Positions 15,841-25,150 of a DNA stretch of 64,000 nucleotides are shown here, in pieces. The notes under the pieces are model-generated. The model ran no database searches. It saw only the letters and a list, made by a program, of their open reading frames with translations, and had not been told where the DNA came from. Positions within the stretch are counted from its first letter, which is position 1, and each line of letters starts with the position of its first letter. Location: assembly GCA_945861435.1 (NCBI GenBank), contig CAMAUX010000008.1, positions 62,001 through 126,000 on the forward strand, given 5' to 3'. A program made the position numbers and the translations under genes. Source of the stretch: Chthoniobacter flavus. GTDB lineage: Bacteria > Verrucomicrobiota > Verrucomicrobiia > Chthoniobacterales > Chthoniobacteraceae.

Positions 15841-16620
15841 ATGTTAAAAACGTCATCCCGAGTCCGGTGCGCCTCTGGTGCCGCGGCGAGGCAGGAGAGC
15901 TTCCTTGGGAGCGTGGTTCTCGATGCGTCCCTGCTCGGCCTCTTTGAGCACCTTCCGGAGGTGAACTGTTTTGTCAAAAACCGTGCGGGAGAGACGATGT
16001 TCGCCACCCGCAACTGGGCGGTGCGGCATGGTTTTCAGGAGGCGGTGGAGATGCTGCTGAAGACGGATGCGGAGATGACGCCTGGGCCTCTGGCAGCGGG
16101 ATATGCGGCGGCGGACGACGTGGTTTACCGGACGGGGCGGCCTCTGCTTGGGACGGTGGAGCTGTGCATCGACGAGGTGGGTTTGCCGGACTGGTACGTC
16201 ACGCACAAGTTTCCGTTGAGGGGCCGGGGCGGCCGGGTCATTGGGTTGGTGGGGGTGTCGCTGGCTTGTCACGAGAGCGATCCGCGCGGGGTGCCCAACA
16301 CGCGCATCACGCCTGCGACGCGTGCGCTGCAGCGGGAGTTGGTGGAGTTTCCGAAGCCCGCGCGACTTGGGAAACTTTGCGGGCTCTCGGTGCGGCAGCT
16401 TCAGCGCTGCTTTGAAGAATCCTTTGGGATTTCCCCGCGCACGTACTGGATGAAGTGCCGGATCCGCGCCGCTTGTGAGAGGCTGCGCTCGGCTTCCCAG
16501 CCCATCGCTGTGGTGGCGCAGGAGTTGGGTTTTTGTGACCAGAGCGGATTCACGGCGCATTTTCGCAAGCACACGGGACAGACTCCGCGCGGCTACCGTC
16601 TGAAGGCGGGGCTCAAGTAG
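15841..16620 (+). CDS. AraC-family regulator with N-terminal PAS-like domain
   Basis: About 259 residues. The N-terminal half reads as a PAS-type sensor: LFEHLPEVNCFVKNRAGE, then RTGRPLLGTVELCIDEVG, DWYVTHKFPL and GRVIGLVGVSL. The C-terminal 100 residues hold the two helix-turn-helix units of AraC proteins (LGKLCGLSVRQLQRCF and IAVVAQELGFCDQSGFTAHF, then the TGQTPRGYR signature). Divergent from the HUMPS-led cluster, it is the likely regulator of that cluster, perhaps responding to a pathway sugar or metabolite. The ATG at 15841 is preferred; a TTG at 15793 is in frame and would add 16 residues. Confidence 0.88.
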   Translation: MLKTSSRVRCASGAAARQESFLGSVVLDASLLGLFEHLPEVNCFVKNRAGETMFATRNWAVRHGFQEAVEMLLKTDAEMTPGPLAAGYAAADDVVYRTGRPLLGTVELCIDEVGLPDWYVTHKFPLRGRGGRVIGLVGVSLACHESDPRGVPNTRITPATRALQRELVEFPKPARLGKLCGLSVRQLQRCFEESFGISPRTYWMKCRIRAACERLRSASQPIAVVAQELGFCDQSGFTAHFRKHTGQTPRGYRLKAGLK

Positions 16621-16698
16621 GGAGGGATGGGGCGGAGTGCGGTGGCTGCAACGCCGGGGCGCTGATGGTCTTGGGCGGGGCGGCGTTGTTGTGGGGAT

Positions 16699-18828
16699 TT
16701 AGAATGCGAAGCCGAAGCTGAAGTGGACGGCGCCGATGTCCTCGCCGGTTTTGCGGCTTGGGTTGAGTGCGGCGTCGAGGCGGACGGGGCCGATGGGGAG
16801 TTGGTAGCGGAGGCCGCCGCCGATGCCGAGGCGGAGGGAATCGAGGCCGTAGGTTCCTGCGCTTTTGGTGAGGCTGCCTGCATCGATGAAGAGGGCGCCT
16901 TGGAGGGAGCGGTAGACGGGGAAGGTGAGTTCGGCGTTGAAGACGGTGAAGGCTTCGCCGCCGACGGGATAGCCATGGGAATCCTTGGGGCCGAGGTCGC
17001 GTTCGGCGAAGCTGCGCACGGTGCTGGCACCGCCGAGGAAGAAGCGTTCGTCGAGTGGGATGTCGGTGACGGGAACAAGGATTCCGGCGCGTGCGCCGAG
17101 GGCGAGATGAAGGGAGTGACTGAGGGAATGGTAGGAACTGAAGCGGGCGGTGGCCCGGTTGAAGGCGGGTTGGCCGCCGATGGAGTCGGTGTCGATGGTG
17201 GAGCTGAGGATCCAGCCGCGGGTGGGGTTCACGGGGCTGTCGCGGAAGTCGAGGCTTTGGGAGAGGCCGAGGGTGAAGATGGGGTAGGCAGTGGATCCCA
17301 CGAGTGCGGCGTCGATGACGGTGTTGGTGATCTCGACCAGTTCGGACTGGGCGAAGACGGAGGCTTCGAAGTGGGTGCCGAATTTGCGGGAGAGGTCGCC
17401 GCGCAGACCTGTCTCGAATTTTGAGTAGCCCGACTCCTCGCGCTGCTGGGCGTAGAGGCGGCCGCGGAAGGCGAATTTAGATTCGAACACCCACGGGTCG
17501 ACGAGGAGGAGTTCGCCGCGGATTGCGCGCTGGGAAACCTCAAGATCGAGGCTCAGTGGGCGTCCGCTTCCGAGAAGGTTGCGGTCGGCGAGGCGCACCC
17601 CGAAGGCGAAGCCCTCGTAAGTGCCGGCGCCGATGGAGAAGCCGATCTCGCGGGCGCGTGCTTCTTCGGCAGTGACGGAGAGTTGGACGGTGTTGTCTGG
17701 TTGGGGGAGGGATTCGACGCGGAGGCTGCGGAAGAGGCCTGTGCGCAGCAGTTCGCGGTATTTTTCATCGAGCTTTGAGGGGTCGTAAGTCTGGCCCTGA
17801 AGGCTGGCAAAACGTCTGGGGATGAAGCTTGCACGGAGGCGTTCGGTGCCGTGGACGGTGATGCCTTTGAAGGAGAAGACAGGGCCCGGGGCGAGGTGAA
17901 ATTCGACGGGTACGCGCTGGTTGGGCGCGTTGGTGGGGTCGGCGTCGGCGGAGACAGTGGCTTTGAGGTGGCCGCGGGTTTGGAGAAAGTGTTCGAGATT
18001 GTGCTGCATGGCGCCGAGGCGCGCAGCGGTGTAGGGCTGGCTGAGGTCCTGACCGAGTCCCTTGGTGAGAGCGTCGTTTGCGGGCAGTGGCGCGTTGCCT
18101 GAGAACCGCACGAAGCCGAAGTGGTAGCGCGGGCCCTCGTGGATGCGGAGGGTGATGTCGGCGGCTGCGCGGTCGGCGGAGATGTCGCTCTCCGGTTCGT
18201 CGATGATGGCGTCGAGGAAGCCCTCCGACTCGTAATGGCCGCGAATGCGTTCAACGCCGGCGAGCAGGTCGGCGAGGACGTAGGGGAAGTTTCCGGGATT
18301 CTGGCGGACGCGTTCGCGGCTGGCCCCGATGAGGTAGTCGAGGAGGATGCGGTCCGCTACTGCGCGATTGCCGGTGAAGCGGACATTGCGCAGGAGGGTG
18401 CGCGGGCCTTCGCGGATGTTGAGTTGGAGGGTGTTGCCGTGGATTTCGTATTCGACCTCGGCCTCCGCGAATCCGCGGCTGCGGTAGAAGCGTGCGAGGT
18501 AGTAGGCGGTGTCGTCGGCGCGAGGTTTGGTGAGGCCGCGTTCGCGGATTTCGCGCAAGGGTTCCTCGAGTCGGGTGTGGAGTTCTTCGGCGCGCAGGGA
18601 TTGGGCGCCGTTGAAGCGAACGGGGGTTGCGGCACTCGGGCTCTGGGGGGATGCGGCTGTCTTGCGGGGGAGGAAGCATTGAAGCCACTGGGCATGGGAG
18701 GGGGACGCGCAGAGGCAGAGGCAGATGCAGAGAAGAAGGGAGGGGGCGGTGGTGCAGCCGCGGTGGGATGATCGTGCGGGGCCTGATCCTGATGCGCGGG
18801 CGTGGATGGGGGCGTGCGTGGGGCGCAT
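16699..18828 (-). CDS. tamA: TamA/BamA-family outer-membrane barrel (Omp85)
   Basis: A 709-residue Omp85 protein. After a long basic N-terminus a hydrophobic segment (LLLCICLCLCASPSHA, about 31-46) acts as signal sequence. Residues about 65-390 contain POTRA-like repeats, for example NVRFTGNRAV, GFVRFSGNAPL and KGITVHGTERL. The C-terminal half is a 16-strand-type barrel with GGASTVRSF (the VRGF-like motif of loop 6) and a terminal Phe after HFSFGFAF, the outer-membrane insertion signature. Omp85 proteins fold or export outer-membrane proteins. The ATG overlaps the TAA of the TamB gene by one base (TAATG), so the two are translationally coupled, which favours TamA over BamA. Confidence 0.88.
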   Translation of the reverse strand: MRPTHAPIHARASGSGPARSSHRGCTTAPSLLLCICLCLCASPSHAQWLQCFLPRKTAASPQSPSAATPVRFNGAQSLRAEELHTRLEEPLREIRERGLTKPRADDTAYYLARFYRSRGFAEAEVEYEIHGNTLQLNIREGPRTLLRNVRFTGNRAVADRILLDYLIGASRERVRQNPGNFPYVLADLLAGVERIRGHYESEGFLDAIIDEPESDISADRAAADITLRIHEGPRYHFGFVRFSGNAPLPANDALTKGLGQDLSQPYTAARLGAMQHNLEHFLQTRGHLKATVSADADPTNAPNQRVPVEFHLAPGPVFSFKGITVHGTERLRASFIPRRFASLQGQTYDPSKLDEKYRELLRTGLFRSLRVESLPQPDNTVQLSVTAEEARAREIGFSIGAGTYEGFAFGVRLADRNLLGSGRPLSLDLEVSQRAIRGELLLVDPWVFESKFAFRGRLYAQQREESGYSKFETGLRGDLSRKFGTHFEASVFAQSELVEITNTVIDAALVGSTAYPIFTLGLSQSLDFRDSPVNPTRGWILSSTIDTDSIGGQPAFNRATARFSSYHSLSHSLHLALGARAGILVPVTDIPLDERFFLGGASTVRSFAERDLGPKDSHGYPVGGEAFTVFNAELTFPVYRSLQGALFIDAGSLTKSAGTYGLDSLRLGIGGGLRYQLPIGPVRLDAALNPSRKTGEDIGAVHFSFGFAF

Positions 18829-21800
18829 TATCGGAAGCGCAGGAGGTAGCGCAGGCGGCCGTTGAAGTTGCCGTCCACGTCGACGTCGCCCGTGAGGTAG
18901 AGCTGCTTGCCGAGCTTGAAGCGTGCGGAGAGTTCCTGTTTTCCGGTGTGCTGGTCGACGGCGCCCATGTTGAGTTCGAAGCGTTCGAGGAGGGGGATGA
19001 TTTCTGAGGGTTCGTGCTGTTTGAAGACCTTGCGGTAGAGCTGTTGAAATACCAGCACGGCGGCACGGCCTGCGAGCACGTCGCTGCGGCCGCTGAGTTC
19101 CGCGGTGGTGGTGCCGGTGGCGAGGAGCGAGGCGATGTCGGCCTGTGGCAGAGGGGGTTCGCTGCTGAGGCTCACGCGCGGGTCGCTGGCTCTGCCGTAG
19201 ATGTAGGCGAAGATGCGGTAGTCGCGCAGGGCCGACTCCGCTTGAAGGTCAAGGTAGGGATCGGTGCCGCTCTGGGCGTTGAAGTACAGGAAGCCCTGGG
19301 TGAGGTTGAGCCGGCTGAATGGGAGCGAGGCGACAAAGTTGTCCACGTGAACCGTGCCGGAGAGTTCAGGGTTTTCGCCGGTGCCGATGAGTCGGAGATC
19401 GAGCTGGGCGCCGCCGTTGGCGAGGTTGCCCCGGACGCGGAAGGGGTCCTGAGGGCGGGTCTTGATTGCGACATCAAACTTCCAGTTTTGGAGGGGTTCG
19501 GTGGTGAGGGAAAATGGGCGCTGGCGCGGTGCAGTGCGTGGCTTGGGTTTGGGACGGCCGGGGAGGCCGATGGGGAGGATCTCGATGTCCTTGAAAAAGC
19601 GGCTGTTGGTGAGCCAGACGGAGCCTTTGGTGAGGGCCGACTCCCACGGGCCGTCGAGTTGAAGATCGCTGTCGACGCGCACGGTGATGGAGTCGTCGCG
19701 CTGGACCAGCACGTCCTTGGCGCGAAGGCGCAGGGCGAAGTCCGGTCGGCGAGGGTTCTTGAGTCCGATGCGACCGCCGAGGTCGAAGGAGCCGCCTCCC
19801 AGCTCGCCTCGGAGGGTGGTGATTTCCAGTGCTTCCTTGCGGAAGAGGAGGCGTGCGCGCGCGTTTTCGATGAGGGGTGCGGCGTCGGCCTTGAGGCGTG
19901 CGGACTGCACATCGGCTTCGAGGCTGCCCTCGATGAGCGGCGCGGAGAAGGTGCCTCCGAGGTGGACGTTGAGGCCCGCCTGGCCATCGGCGCGGCGGAT
20001 GGCGGGGAAGAGTTTTGGGAGGACGGAGAGCGGGGAGCTGGGCAGCGAGAGGGAGAAGTCGAGGGGGAGTGAGGGATCGATTTGTTTTTCGCTGAGGTAA
20101 GATTGGAGGTTGAAGGGGGAACTGCCCGTGAGGGTGAGCGGGCGCAGCAGGGGATGTCGGAGGGTGGCTTTGAGATCGAGTTTGTTGTGGTCGTAATCGA
20201 GTTTGATGTCTGCCTCTGCGGGATCGAGCTTCGGGCCGTCAGTGGCGTTGAGCTTGCGTGCGGTGAGTTTGAGATGGCCCATCGGTTCCCCCAGTGTGCC
20301 TGCGACCACGACGTTGGCGGACAGGGTGCCGGAGAGCGGGGCCTGCCTGCCGAAGCTGGAGAGGAGCGGCTGGAGATCGAGGTCCGTGGCGTTGAGATTT
20401 GCCGCTAGGCGCTGGTCGAGAGGGAAGGGGCTGTGTTGCGTGGTCCATTCGAAGGGGAGCAGGAGGTAGCCAGTGAGTACCTTGAGGGCGCCCTGCTGGA
20501 GGGCGATGTCGCGGATGCGCAATCTTCCCTCGCGGAATTCGAGGGCTGCATCGAGCTGGGTCTTGCCGCTTTGAACGTGGAATTCCCTGGCTTCGGCGAA
20601 GTCGTTTCCGTAGACCGCCGAGAGTTTGAACAGGTCGATGGCGGTGCTGCCGATGGCGGCTTTGGTGAGGTTGAAGCTGAGGTCGCCGTTCTGGGTGATG
20701 GAGCCGGCGGGTTGCAGTTCGTGTTTGCCGTTCCAGTCGAACTCGAGTCTGCCGCGCAGACGTTCCTCCCGGCCGAAGTGGGCGAGCAGGGGATCAAGGA
20801 GGGAGAGGTCCGAGATGCTGGCGATGGCACCGCCTTCGAGTGGGAAGGGGGCTTTGAGGGCGGTTTTGCCCATGAGAGCGATGCGATCGCGCGGGTTGAA
20901 CTGGAGCACACACTGGTCGAGGAGCGCGAGGCCGTCGGCGAAGCGGGCCTTGAGCGCTGCCGCGGCGATCGGGACTCCTGCGACCTCGAGCAAAGTGCCG
21001 TCCATGGCGAGTTCGCCGCGCAGGATTGTGGCCTCCTGGGTGAGGTGAGCGTGCGCGCGCAGGGATCCGAGCACGGGTGCATCCTTCCATGCCAAGCCGG
21101 AACTCTCGATGGTGGGGGCTTCGAGGGAAAAATCGAGGGTGGCCGGGACGTCGCGCCATGTCTGGGAGTTTTCAGGCAGGGTGGCGCTGCCCTTTGCGGT
21201 GAGGCGGTTGCCGCCCGCGGCGAGCTCGAGTTTTCGGATGTCGAGGAGGCCGCCGCTTCTTTGGAGGTCGAGGCTTGCGTGTTCTGCGTGGAGTTGGTCG
21301 TGCCGGAGTTCGCTGACGGCTGCGCTCAACGAGAGTTCTGAGGAGGCGGGCCCGGGCGATGCGTCGCGTTTCAGAGTACGGTTGTAGGCCAGTTCCATGC
21401 TGCCTGAGGCAAAGTGAACTGAGCGGTTCTCGAAGCTTCCGATGCGCAGCGAGAGGGAGGTCTGCAGCCGCTGGTCTTTGAGTGTGAGTTGTCCGGTGCC
21501 GGTGGCTGTGCCGGTGGCTTGCGGATCGGCAGAGCGCAGCAGACGCGGGAAAAGGGCGCAGTCGGCCGTGAGCGACGAGGTGATTTCTGTGGATCGCATT
21601 TCCCGCACCGCAGCCGGCAGTGTGGCGGTGCCGGTCCAGGTGACTCGGTTTTCCGCGGGTTCCTGATTGGTCACTTGGAAGCGGGCCGCTCCATCGTGCC
21701 AGTCGAAGGCGCCCGCGAGGCGGTTGAACTGGAGCCATCCCGCGCGCCATGGGGCGAGTTCGGTGGTTCCCGATCCTCTCCATGTGTTGGGTTTCTCCGG

Positions 21801-22787
21801 GTCGCCAGAGCAGGAGGCGGTGAGGCGCTCAACGGAGCCGAAGGGGAGTGGAGGGAGGCCGAGGTAGGCGGTGGCGGCGTCCATGGAGACTTTGGTGGCT
21901 TCGATGTTCAGCACCGTGTCGTGGAGGGCAGAGTGGGTGGAGGAGCGGTGGCCGACGTTTTTTCCCTGAAGATTGAGGCGGACGGAGCCGCCAAAGGCGT
22001 TGAGGCGGAGGTGGACGGAGCCGAGGTGTGCGTTGCGTTCGGAGGCATCGATGCCGGCGTCTTCGAGGATGATGTCCGGCGCGAGCTCCATGCGTTCGAT
22101 GACGAGGTGACGGTCGCGGTAGGAGACGGGGGCGTGGAGGTTGGTCCATGCGGGTGTCCGCGGGAACTGGAGGGTTTTGAAGCGCAGTTCGCCGGGTGTC
22201 TGTGGGTCGAGGTGGAGGGAGGCGCCTTCGATGCGTGTCTGGCCCTCGAGGTGTTTGAAGAGGAGGTTGAAGTTGTCGATCTGGACGCGGTCGGCGTAGG
22301 CGCCGGGTCTTGCGAGGAAGCGGTCCACTTCCTGCGCGGTGGTGTATTTGCGCGGAGGCCTCTGTGTGGGGGGGATCGACTGGTAGGAGAGGTACGCGTC
22401 GCGGATGGTGATGCGCTCGAGGGCTTCGCCCGGACCTTTGCGCAGGAGTGCGCGGAGGTTCACGAGCAGGTCCACCCGTGCGATGTCCACCGACTCAAGG
22501 GCGGTGCGCGCGCCCGGCATTGGGCGGATGCGGAGGTTTTCGATGGAGCAGGCGCGCAGAGGGTCTCCGGAGAGGTCGGCTTCGAGGATGAGGTGCTGGC
22601 GTGCGGCGGCTGTTTTGAGGAGGAGGTGTGCGGTGGCGCGCAGGAGGGGTGCGTGGAAGACGCATGCGGCAGCGGCGAGGAAGGCGAGAATGCAAAGCGC
22701 GGTGAGCAGCGGTCGCCTTGAGCGGCGTGGTCTCCGGGGCGGCGTGCTCTCTGGGGTGGAGCGGCCGTATGGATTCGGGTGCGGCAT
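18828..22787 (-). CDS. tamB: TamB-domain (AsmA-like/DUF490) translocation protein
   Basis: A 1,319-residue periplasm-spanning protein anchored in the inner membrane by one N-terminal span (about 25-45, LLTALCILAFLAAAACVF) after a basic lead. The long middle consists of repeated beta segments of AsmA/TamB type (for example SIENLRIRPMPGA, VPIAAAALKARFADG and NLNATDLDLQPLLSSFG). The C-terminal 300 residues are the TamB domain, with NPELSGTVHVDN, a GRASDPRVSLSSEPPLPQ segment and LLRFR at the end. TamB proteins work with Omp85 partners in envelope assembly and may carry lipid between membranes. It is upstream of and coupled to the Omp85 gene. Confidence 0.88.
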   Translation of the reverse strand: MPHPNPYGRSTPESTPPRRPRRSRRPLLTALCILAFLAAAACVFHAPLLRATAHLLLKTAAARQHLILEADLSGDPLRACSIENLRIRPMPGARTALESVDIARVDLLVNLRALLRKGPGEALERITIRDAYLSYQSIPPTQRPPRKYTTAQEVDRFLARPGAYADRVQIDNFNLLFKHLEGQTRIEGASLHLDPQTPGELRFKTLQFPRTPAWTNLHAPVSYRDRHLVIERMELAPDIILEDAGIDASERNAHLGSVHLRLNAFGGSVRLNLQGKNVGHRSSTHSALHDTVLNIEATKVSMDAATAYLGLPPLPFGSVERLTASCSGDPEKPNTWRGSGTTELAPWRAGWLQFNRLAGAFDWHDGAARFQVTNQEPAENRVTWTGTATLPAAVREMRSTEITSSLTADCALFPRLLRSADPQATGTATGTGQLTLKDQRLQTSLSLRIGSFENRSVHFASGSMELAYNRTLKRDASPGPASSELSLSAAVSELRHDQLHAEHASLDLQRSGGLLDIRKLELAAGGNRLTAKGSATLPENSQTWRDVPATLDFSLEAPTIESSGLAWKDAPVLGSLRAHAHLTQEATILRGELAMDGTLLEVAGVPIAAAALKARFADGLALLDQCVLQFNPRDRIALMGKTALKAPFPLEGGAIASISDLSLLDPLLAHFGREERLRGRLEFDWNGKHELQPAGSITQNGDLSFNLTKAAIGSTAIDLFKLSAVYGNDFAEAREFHVQSGKTQLDAALEFREGRLRIRDIALQQGALKVLTGYLLLPFEWTTQHSPFPLDQRLAANLNATDLDLQPLLSSFGRQAPLSGTLSANVVVAGTLGEPMGHLKLTARKLNATDGPKLDPAEADIKLDYDHNKLDLKATLRHPLLRPLTLTGSSPFNLQSYLSEKQIDPSLPLDFSLSLPSSPLSVLPKLFPAIRRADGQAGLNVHLGGTFSAPLIEGSLEADVQSARLKADAAPLIENARARLLFRKEALEITTLRGELGGGSFDLGGRIGLKNPRRPDFALRLRAKDVLVQRDDSITVRVDSDLQLDGPWESALTKGSVWLTNSRFFKDIEILPIGLPGRPKPKPRTAPRQRPFSLTTEPLQNWKFDVAIKTRPQDPFRVRGNLANGGAQLDLRLIGTGENPELSGTVHVDNFVASLPFSRLNLTQGFLYFNAQSGTDPYLDLQAESALRDYRIFAYIYGRASDPRVSLSSEPPLPQADIASLLATGTTTAELSGRSDVLAGRAAVLVFQQLYRKVFKQHEPSEIIPLLERFELNMGAVDQHTGKQELSARFKLGKQLYLTGDVDVDGNFNGRLRYLLRFR

Positions 22788-22873
22788 TGCGGTGGCCTAC
22801 CCTAGCCGAGGTGGATCGCCCTGCAAGGCGCGGTGGGATTGGCAGAATCGAGCATTTTGATTAAAGAGTGGGG

Positions 22874-23863
22874 ATGAATTTACAAACGCGTGTTGCCGCA
22901 TGGATCGGGGGCCAGTTGCGTTTTGTGTGGGCATTGCTGGCGCGGGCGTGGGTCAAGTACGATGAAACCGATGGCGAGCAGCGCGCGGCGTCGTTTGCGT
23001 ACTACGCATTCTTCGCGTTGTTCCCCTTGTTGATCCTGATGATCAGCTTCGGGACGCTGCTTCTGGGGAGTCCGGAATTGGCACTGCATAGGGTCACCGA
23101 GCAGATGGCGCAGGTGCTGCCGAAGGACTCGGAGATGAGCGCGGTGTTGATTCGTGCGGCGGAGGGTGTGGTGGCGGCGCGGCGGCCGGCTGGGTTGATT
23201 GCGTTTGCCGTGCTTGCGTGGAGCGCGCTGAAGTTTTTTCAAAGCCTTGTGCATGGGGTCAACCGGGCGTGGGGCACGCGGGACTACCCATGGTGGCGGA
23301 TGCCGGGCAAGAACCTGTTCATGATGTTGATTCTCGCGAGCGCGCTGTTTTTTGGAGTGGTGGTCCCGGCGGTGCTATCTAAGTTTCAGCAGATTTATTC
23401 CACGTACTTGCGAGGGGACGGGGTTACTTGGATCAGCACACTTTTCAAAGCCATTGCAGGCCCGCAGTTGCCCGGGGGCGGGGTTGGTTTGGAGATGCTG
23501 GACTGGCTTGTGGGCGGCGTTTTCGGGCTGCTGCTCACGCTCGTGCCGCTGCTGGTGCTCAGCTACGGGCTGTGCATGTTTTACAAGTTTGCGCCCCAGC
23601 GCCGGCCGGACCTTGGCGGTGTGTGGAGGGAGGCGGTTGTGGTGGCGCTGGGACTGCAGGGGCTGAAATATCTTTTCGTGGTGTATACGCGCAGCGTGGC
23701 GGACTTCAACGCGCTCTACGGGGCGTTTGGCAGTGTGGTCGCCCTGCTCCTATGGATCTACCTCTCGGGTGCGGTGATCATCTTCGGCGGCTGCCTTTGC
23801 GCCGCGCGCGACGAGCTGGCCGGGGGGGTGGCGGATCGGGCGCTTTCCAACCGGGAGCCCTGA
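22874..23863 (+). CDS. YihY/BrkB-family membrane protein
   Basis: A 329-residue integral membrane protein with about six spans, including YYAFFALFPLLILMISFG, GLIAFAVLAWSALKFF, LFMMLILASALFFGVVVPAV and VVALLLWIYLSGAVIIFGG. The pattern AASFAYYAFFALFPL near the N-terminus and LYGAFGSVVALLLWIYLSG near the C-terminus define the YihY/BrkB (UPF0761) family, whose biochemical role is not established; it is not an RNase despite older names. The ATG at 22874 is preferred to a GTG six bases earlier. It starts about 90 bases from, and divergent to, the TamB gene. Confidence 0.9.
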   Translation: MNLQTRVAAWIGGQLRFVWALLARAWVKYDETDGEQRAASFAYYAFFALFPLLILMISFGTLLLGSPELALHRVTEQMAQVLPKDSEMSAVLIRAAEGVVAARRPAGLIAFAVLAWSALKFFQSLVHGVNRAWGTRDYPWWRMPGKNLFMMLILASALFFGVVVPAVLSKFQQIYSTYLRGDGVTWISTLFKAIAGPQLPGGGVGLEMLDWLVGGVFGLLLTLVPLLVLSYGLCMFYKFAPQRRPDLGGVWREAVVVALGLQGLKYLFVVYTRSVADFNALYGAFGSVVALLLWIYLSGAVIIFGGCLCAARDELAGGVADRALSNREP

Positions 23864-24081
23864 GAAGCAGCGGGCTTTGGAAGCCTTTCAATCGCTCAGT
23901 TGCAGATGTCCAGTGAGCGAATCTGACGTTCGTTTGCGGGATGGTGTGTGCTCGGGTGAAAAGAAGCTTGTCGCCGCCACGCACTTTGCGGCACAGCAGG
24001 GGACCCCTGCGCGGGAGATTCCCCTCTGGATTTCCCCGGAAACGCTCCTGCGCATTTTCCCAACTCCGCACCTCCGTCATT

Positions 24082-25116
24082 ATGAGCCAGAAAAACAGCC
24101 TCCCTAAACTTCACAACGCGATGTGGCCCGGCCTTGTAGGCAAGGGCACTGACGCCGGTCAGGAGCCGCCGATCTCGCTGGAGCGAATGCTCGAGCTCAC
24201 CGCCGCGGCGAACGTGAACGGGCAGAAGTTCGACGGTATCGATTACTTCCTCTTCCTTCCTCACACCAATCCAGAGGCGAGCGATTCGGAACTCCTTCAG
24301 ATCGCTGAATCCATCGCCAAGCACGGGTTCTCGGTCGGGTCGCTCGTGGCGCCGGTCTGGCCTGGCACGGTGGGCGACTCAGCGATGGGCGATGCCGCGG
24401 CGCGGGAGAAGTTTCTCTCGGCGGTGAAGATGGCCTGCCGGATTGCGAACGTTTTCGAGCGGCAGGGCGTGCGGAAGTACGGGGTGATCCGGATCGATTC
24501 GGCGGAGTTCGGCGTGGCCAAGTGGCGTGAGAATCCCAAGGCCAACACCGCGAAGATTGCGGAGACGTTCCGCGAGGCGGCGAAGATCGCCAAGGACCAT
24601 GGGCAGCGGTTGGCGGCCGAAGGGGAGATCTGCTGGGCTGGCATGCATTCCTGGAAGGACATGCTCGACCTGCTCGAGGAGGTCGGGATGCCGGAGTCGC
24701 TCGGCTTTCAAGCGGACCTCGCCCACACCTACCTCTATCTTCTCGGCTACAACGCACCGGAGCACGCCCTTGTGAAGACGGGCTACACTGATGCCGAGTT
24801 CTGGCCCGCGTACGAGGGGATGGTGGAGAAACTGCGGCCGTGGACGATCGACTTCCACGTTGCCCAGAACGACGGGCAAGTGCACGGGGCTGGTTCGCAC
24901 GACAAGACGGGCAAGCACTGCCCGGCAGACGATGCCAACGGCAAGCTCGACATCGTGAAGTGCTCGGGGCTCTGGCTCAAGGGGGCCGCGGAGCGCGGCA
25001 TCCAGCACATCTGCTGGGATGGCTGCATGTTCCCCAACGCCATGCTCGAGAAGCAGCAGACTTGGAACACGATCCTCGACACCATGATCAAGGTGCGCGA
25101 CGCGCACGGTTGGTAA
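24082..25116 (+). CDS. Sugar phosphate isomerase/epimerase (TIM barrel)
   Basis: A 344-residue AP2Ec-type barrel without a signal peptide. Recognisable parts are [16 protein letters not shown] near the N-terminus, [16 protein letters not shown] with the first metal-binding Glu, [15 protein letters not shown] with Asp and His, and [13 protein letters not shown] with another His. It is followed after 34 bases by a Gfo/Idh/MocA oxidoreductase, a pairing common in verrucomicrobial and planctomycete polyol or inositol-like catabolism. The substrate is not known. It differs clearly in sequence from the isomerase at 12155-13036. Confidence 0.85.
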   Translation: MSQKNSLPKLHNAMWPGLVGKGTDAGQEPPISLERMLELTAAANVNGQKFDGIDYFLFLPHTNPEASDSELLQIAESIAKHGFSVGSLVAPVWPGTVGDSAMGDAAAREKFLSAVKMACRIANVFERQGVRKYGVIRIDSAEFGVAKWRENPKANTAKIAETFREAAKIAKDHGQRLAAEGEICWAGMHSWKDMLDLLEEVGMPESLGFQADLAHTYLYLLGYNAPEHALVKTGYTDAEFWPAYEGMVEKLRPWTIDFHVAQNDGQVHGAGSHDKTGKHCPADDANGKLDIVKCSGLWLKGAAERGIQHICWDGCMFPNAMLEKQQTWNTILDTMIKVRDAHGW

Positions 25117-25150
25117 GCCCCCGTTCCTTCAACCCCGCCAAAAATTCCTT

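Noticed and set aside
23941-24081. In-frame N-terminal extension of the sugar isomerase starting at 23941
   Set aside because: The added 47 residues are Arg/Ser/Pro-rich and unlike the family; the ATG at 24082 fits.
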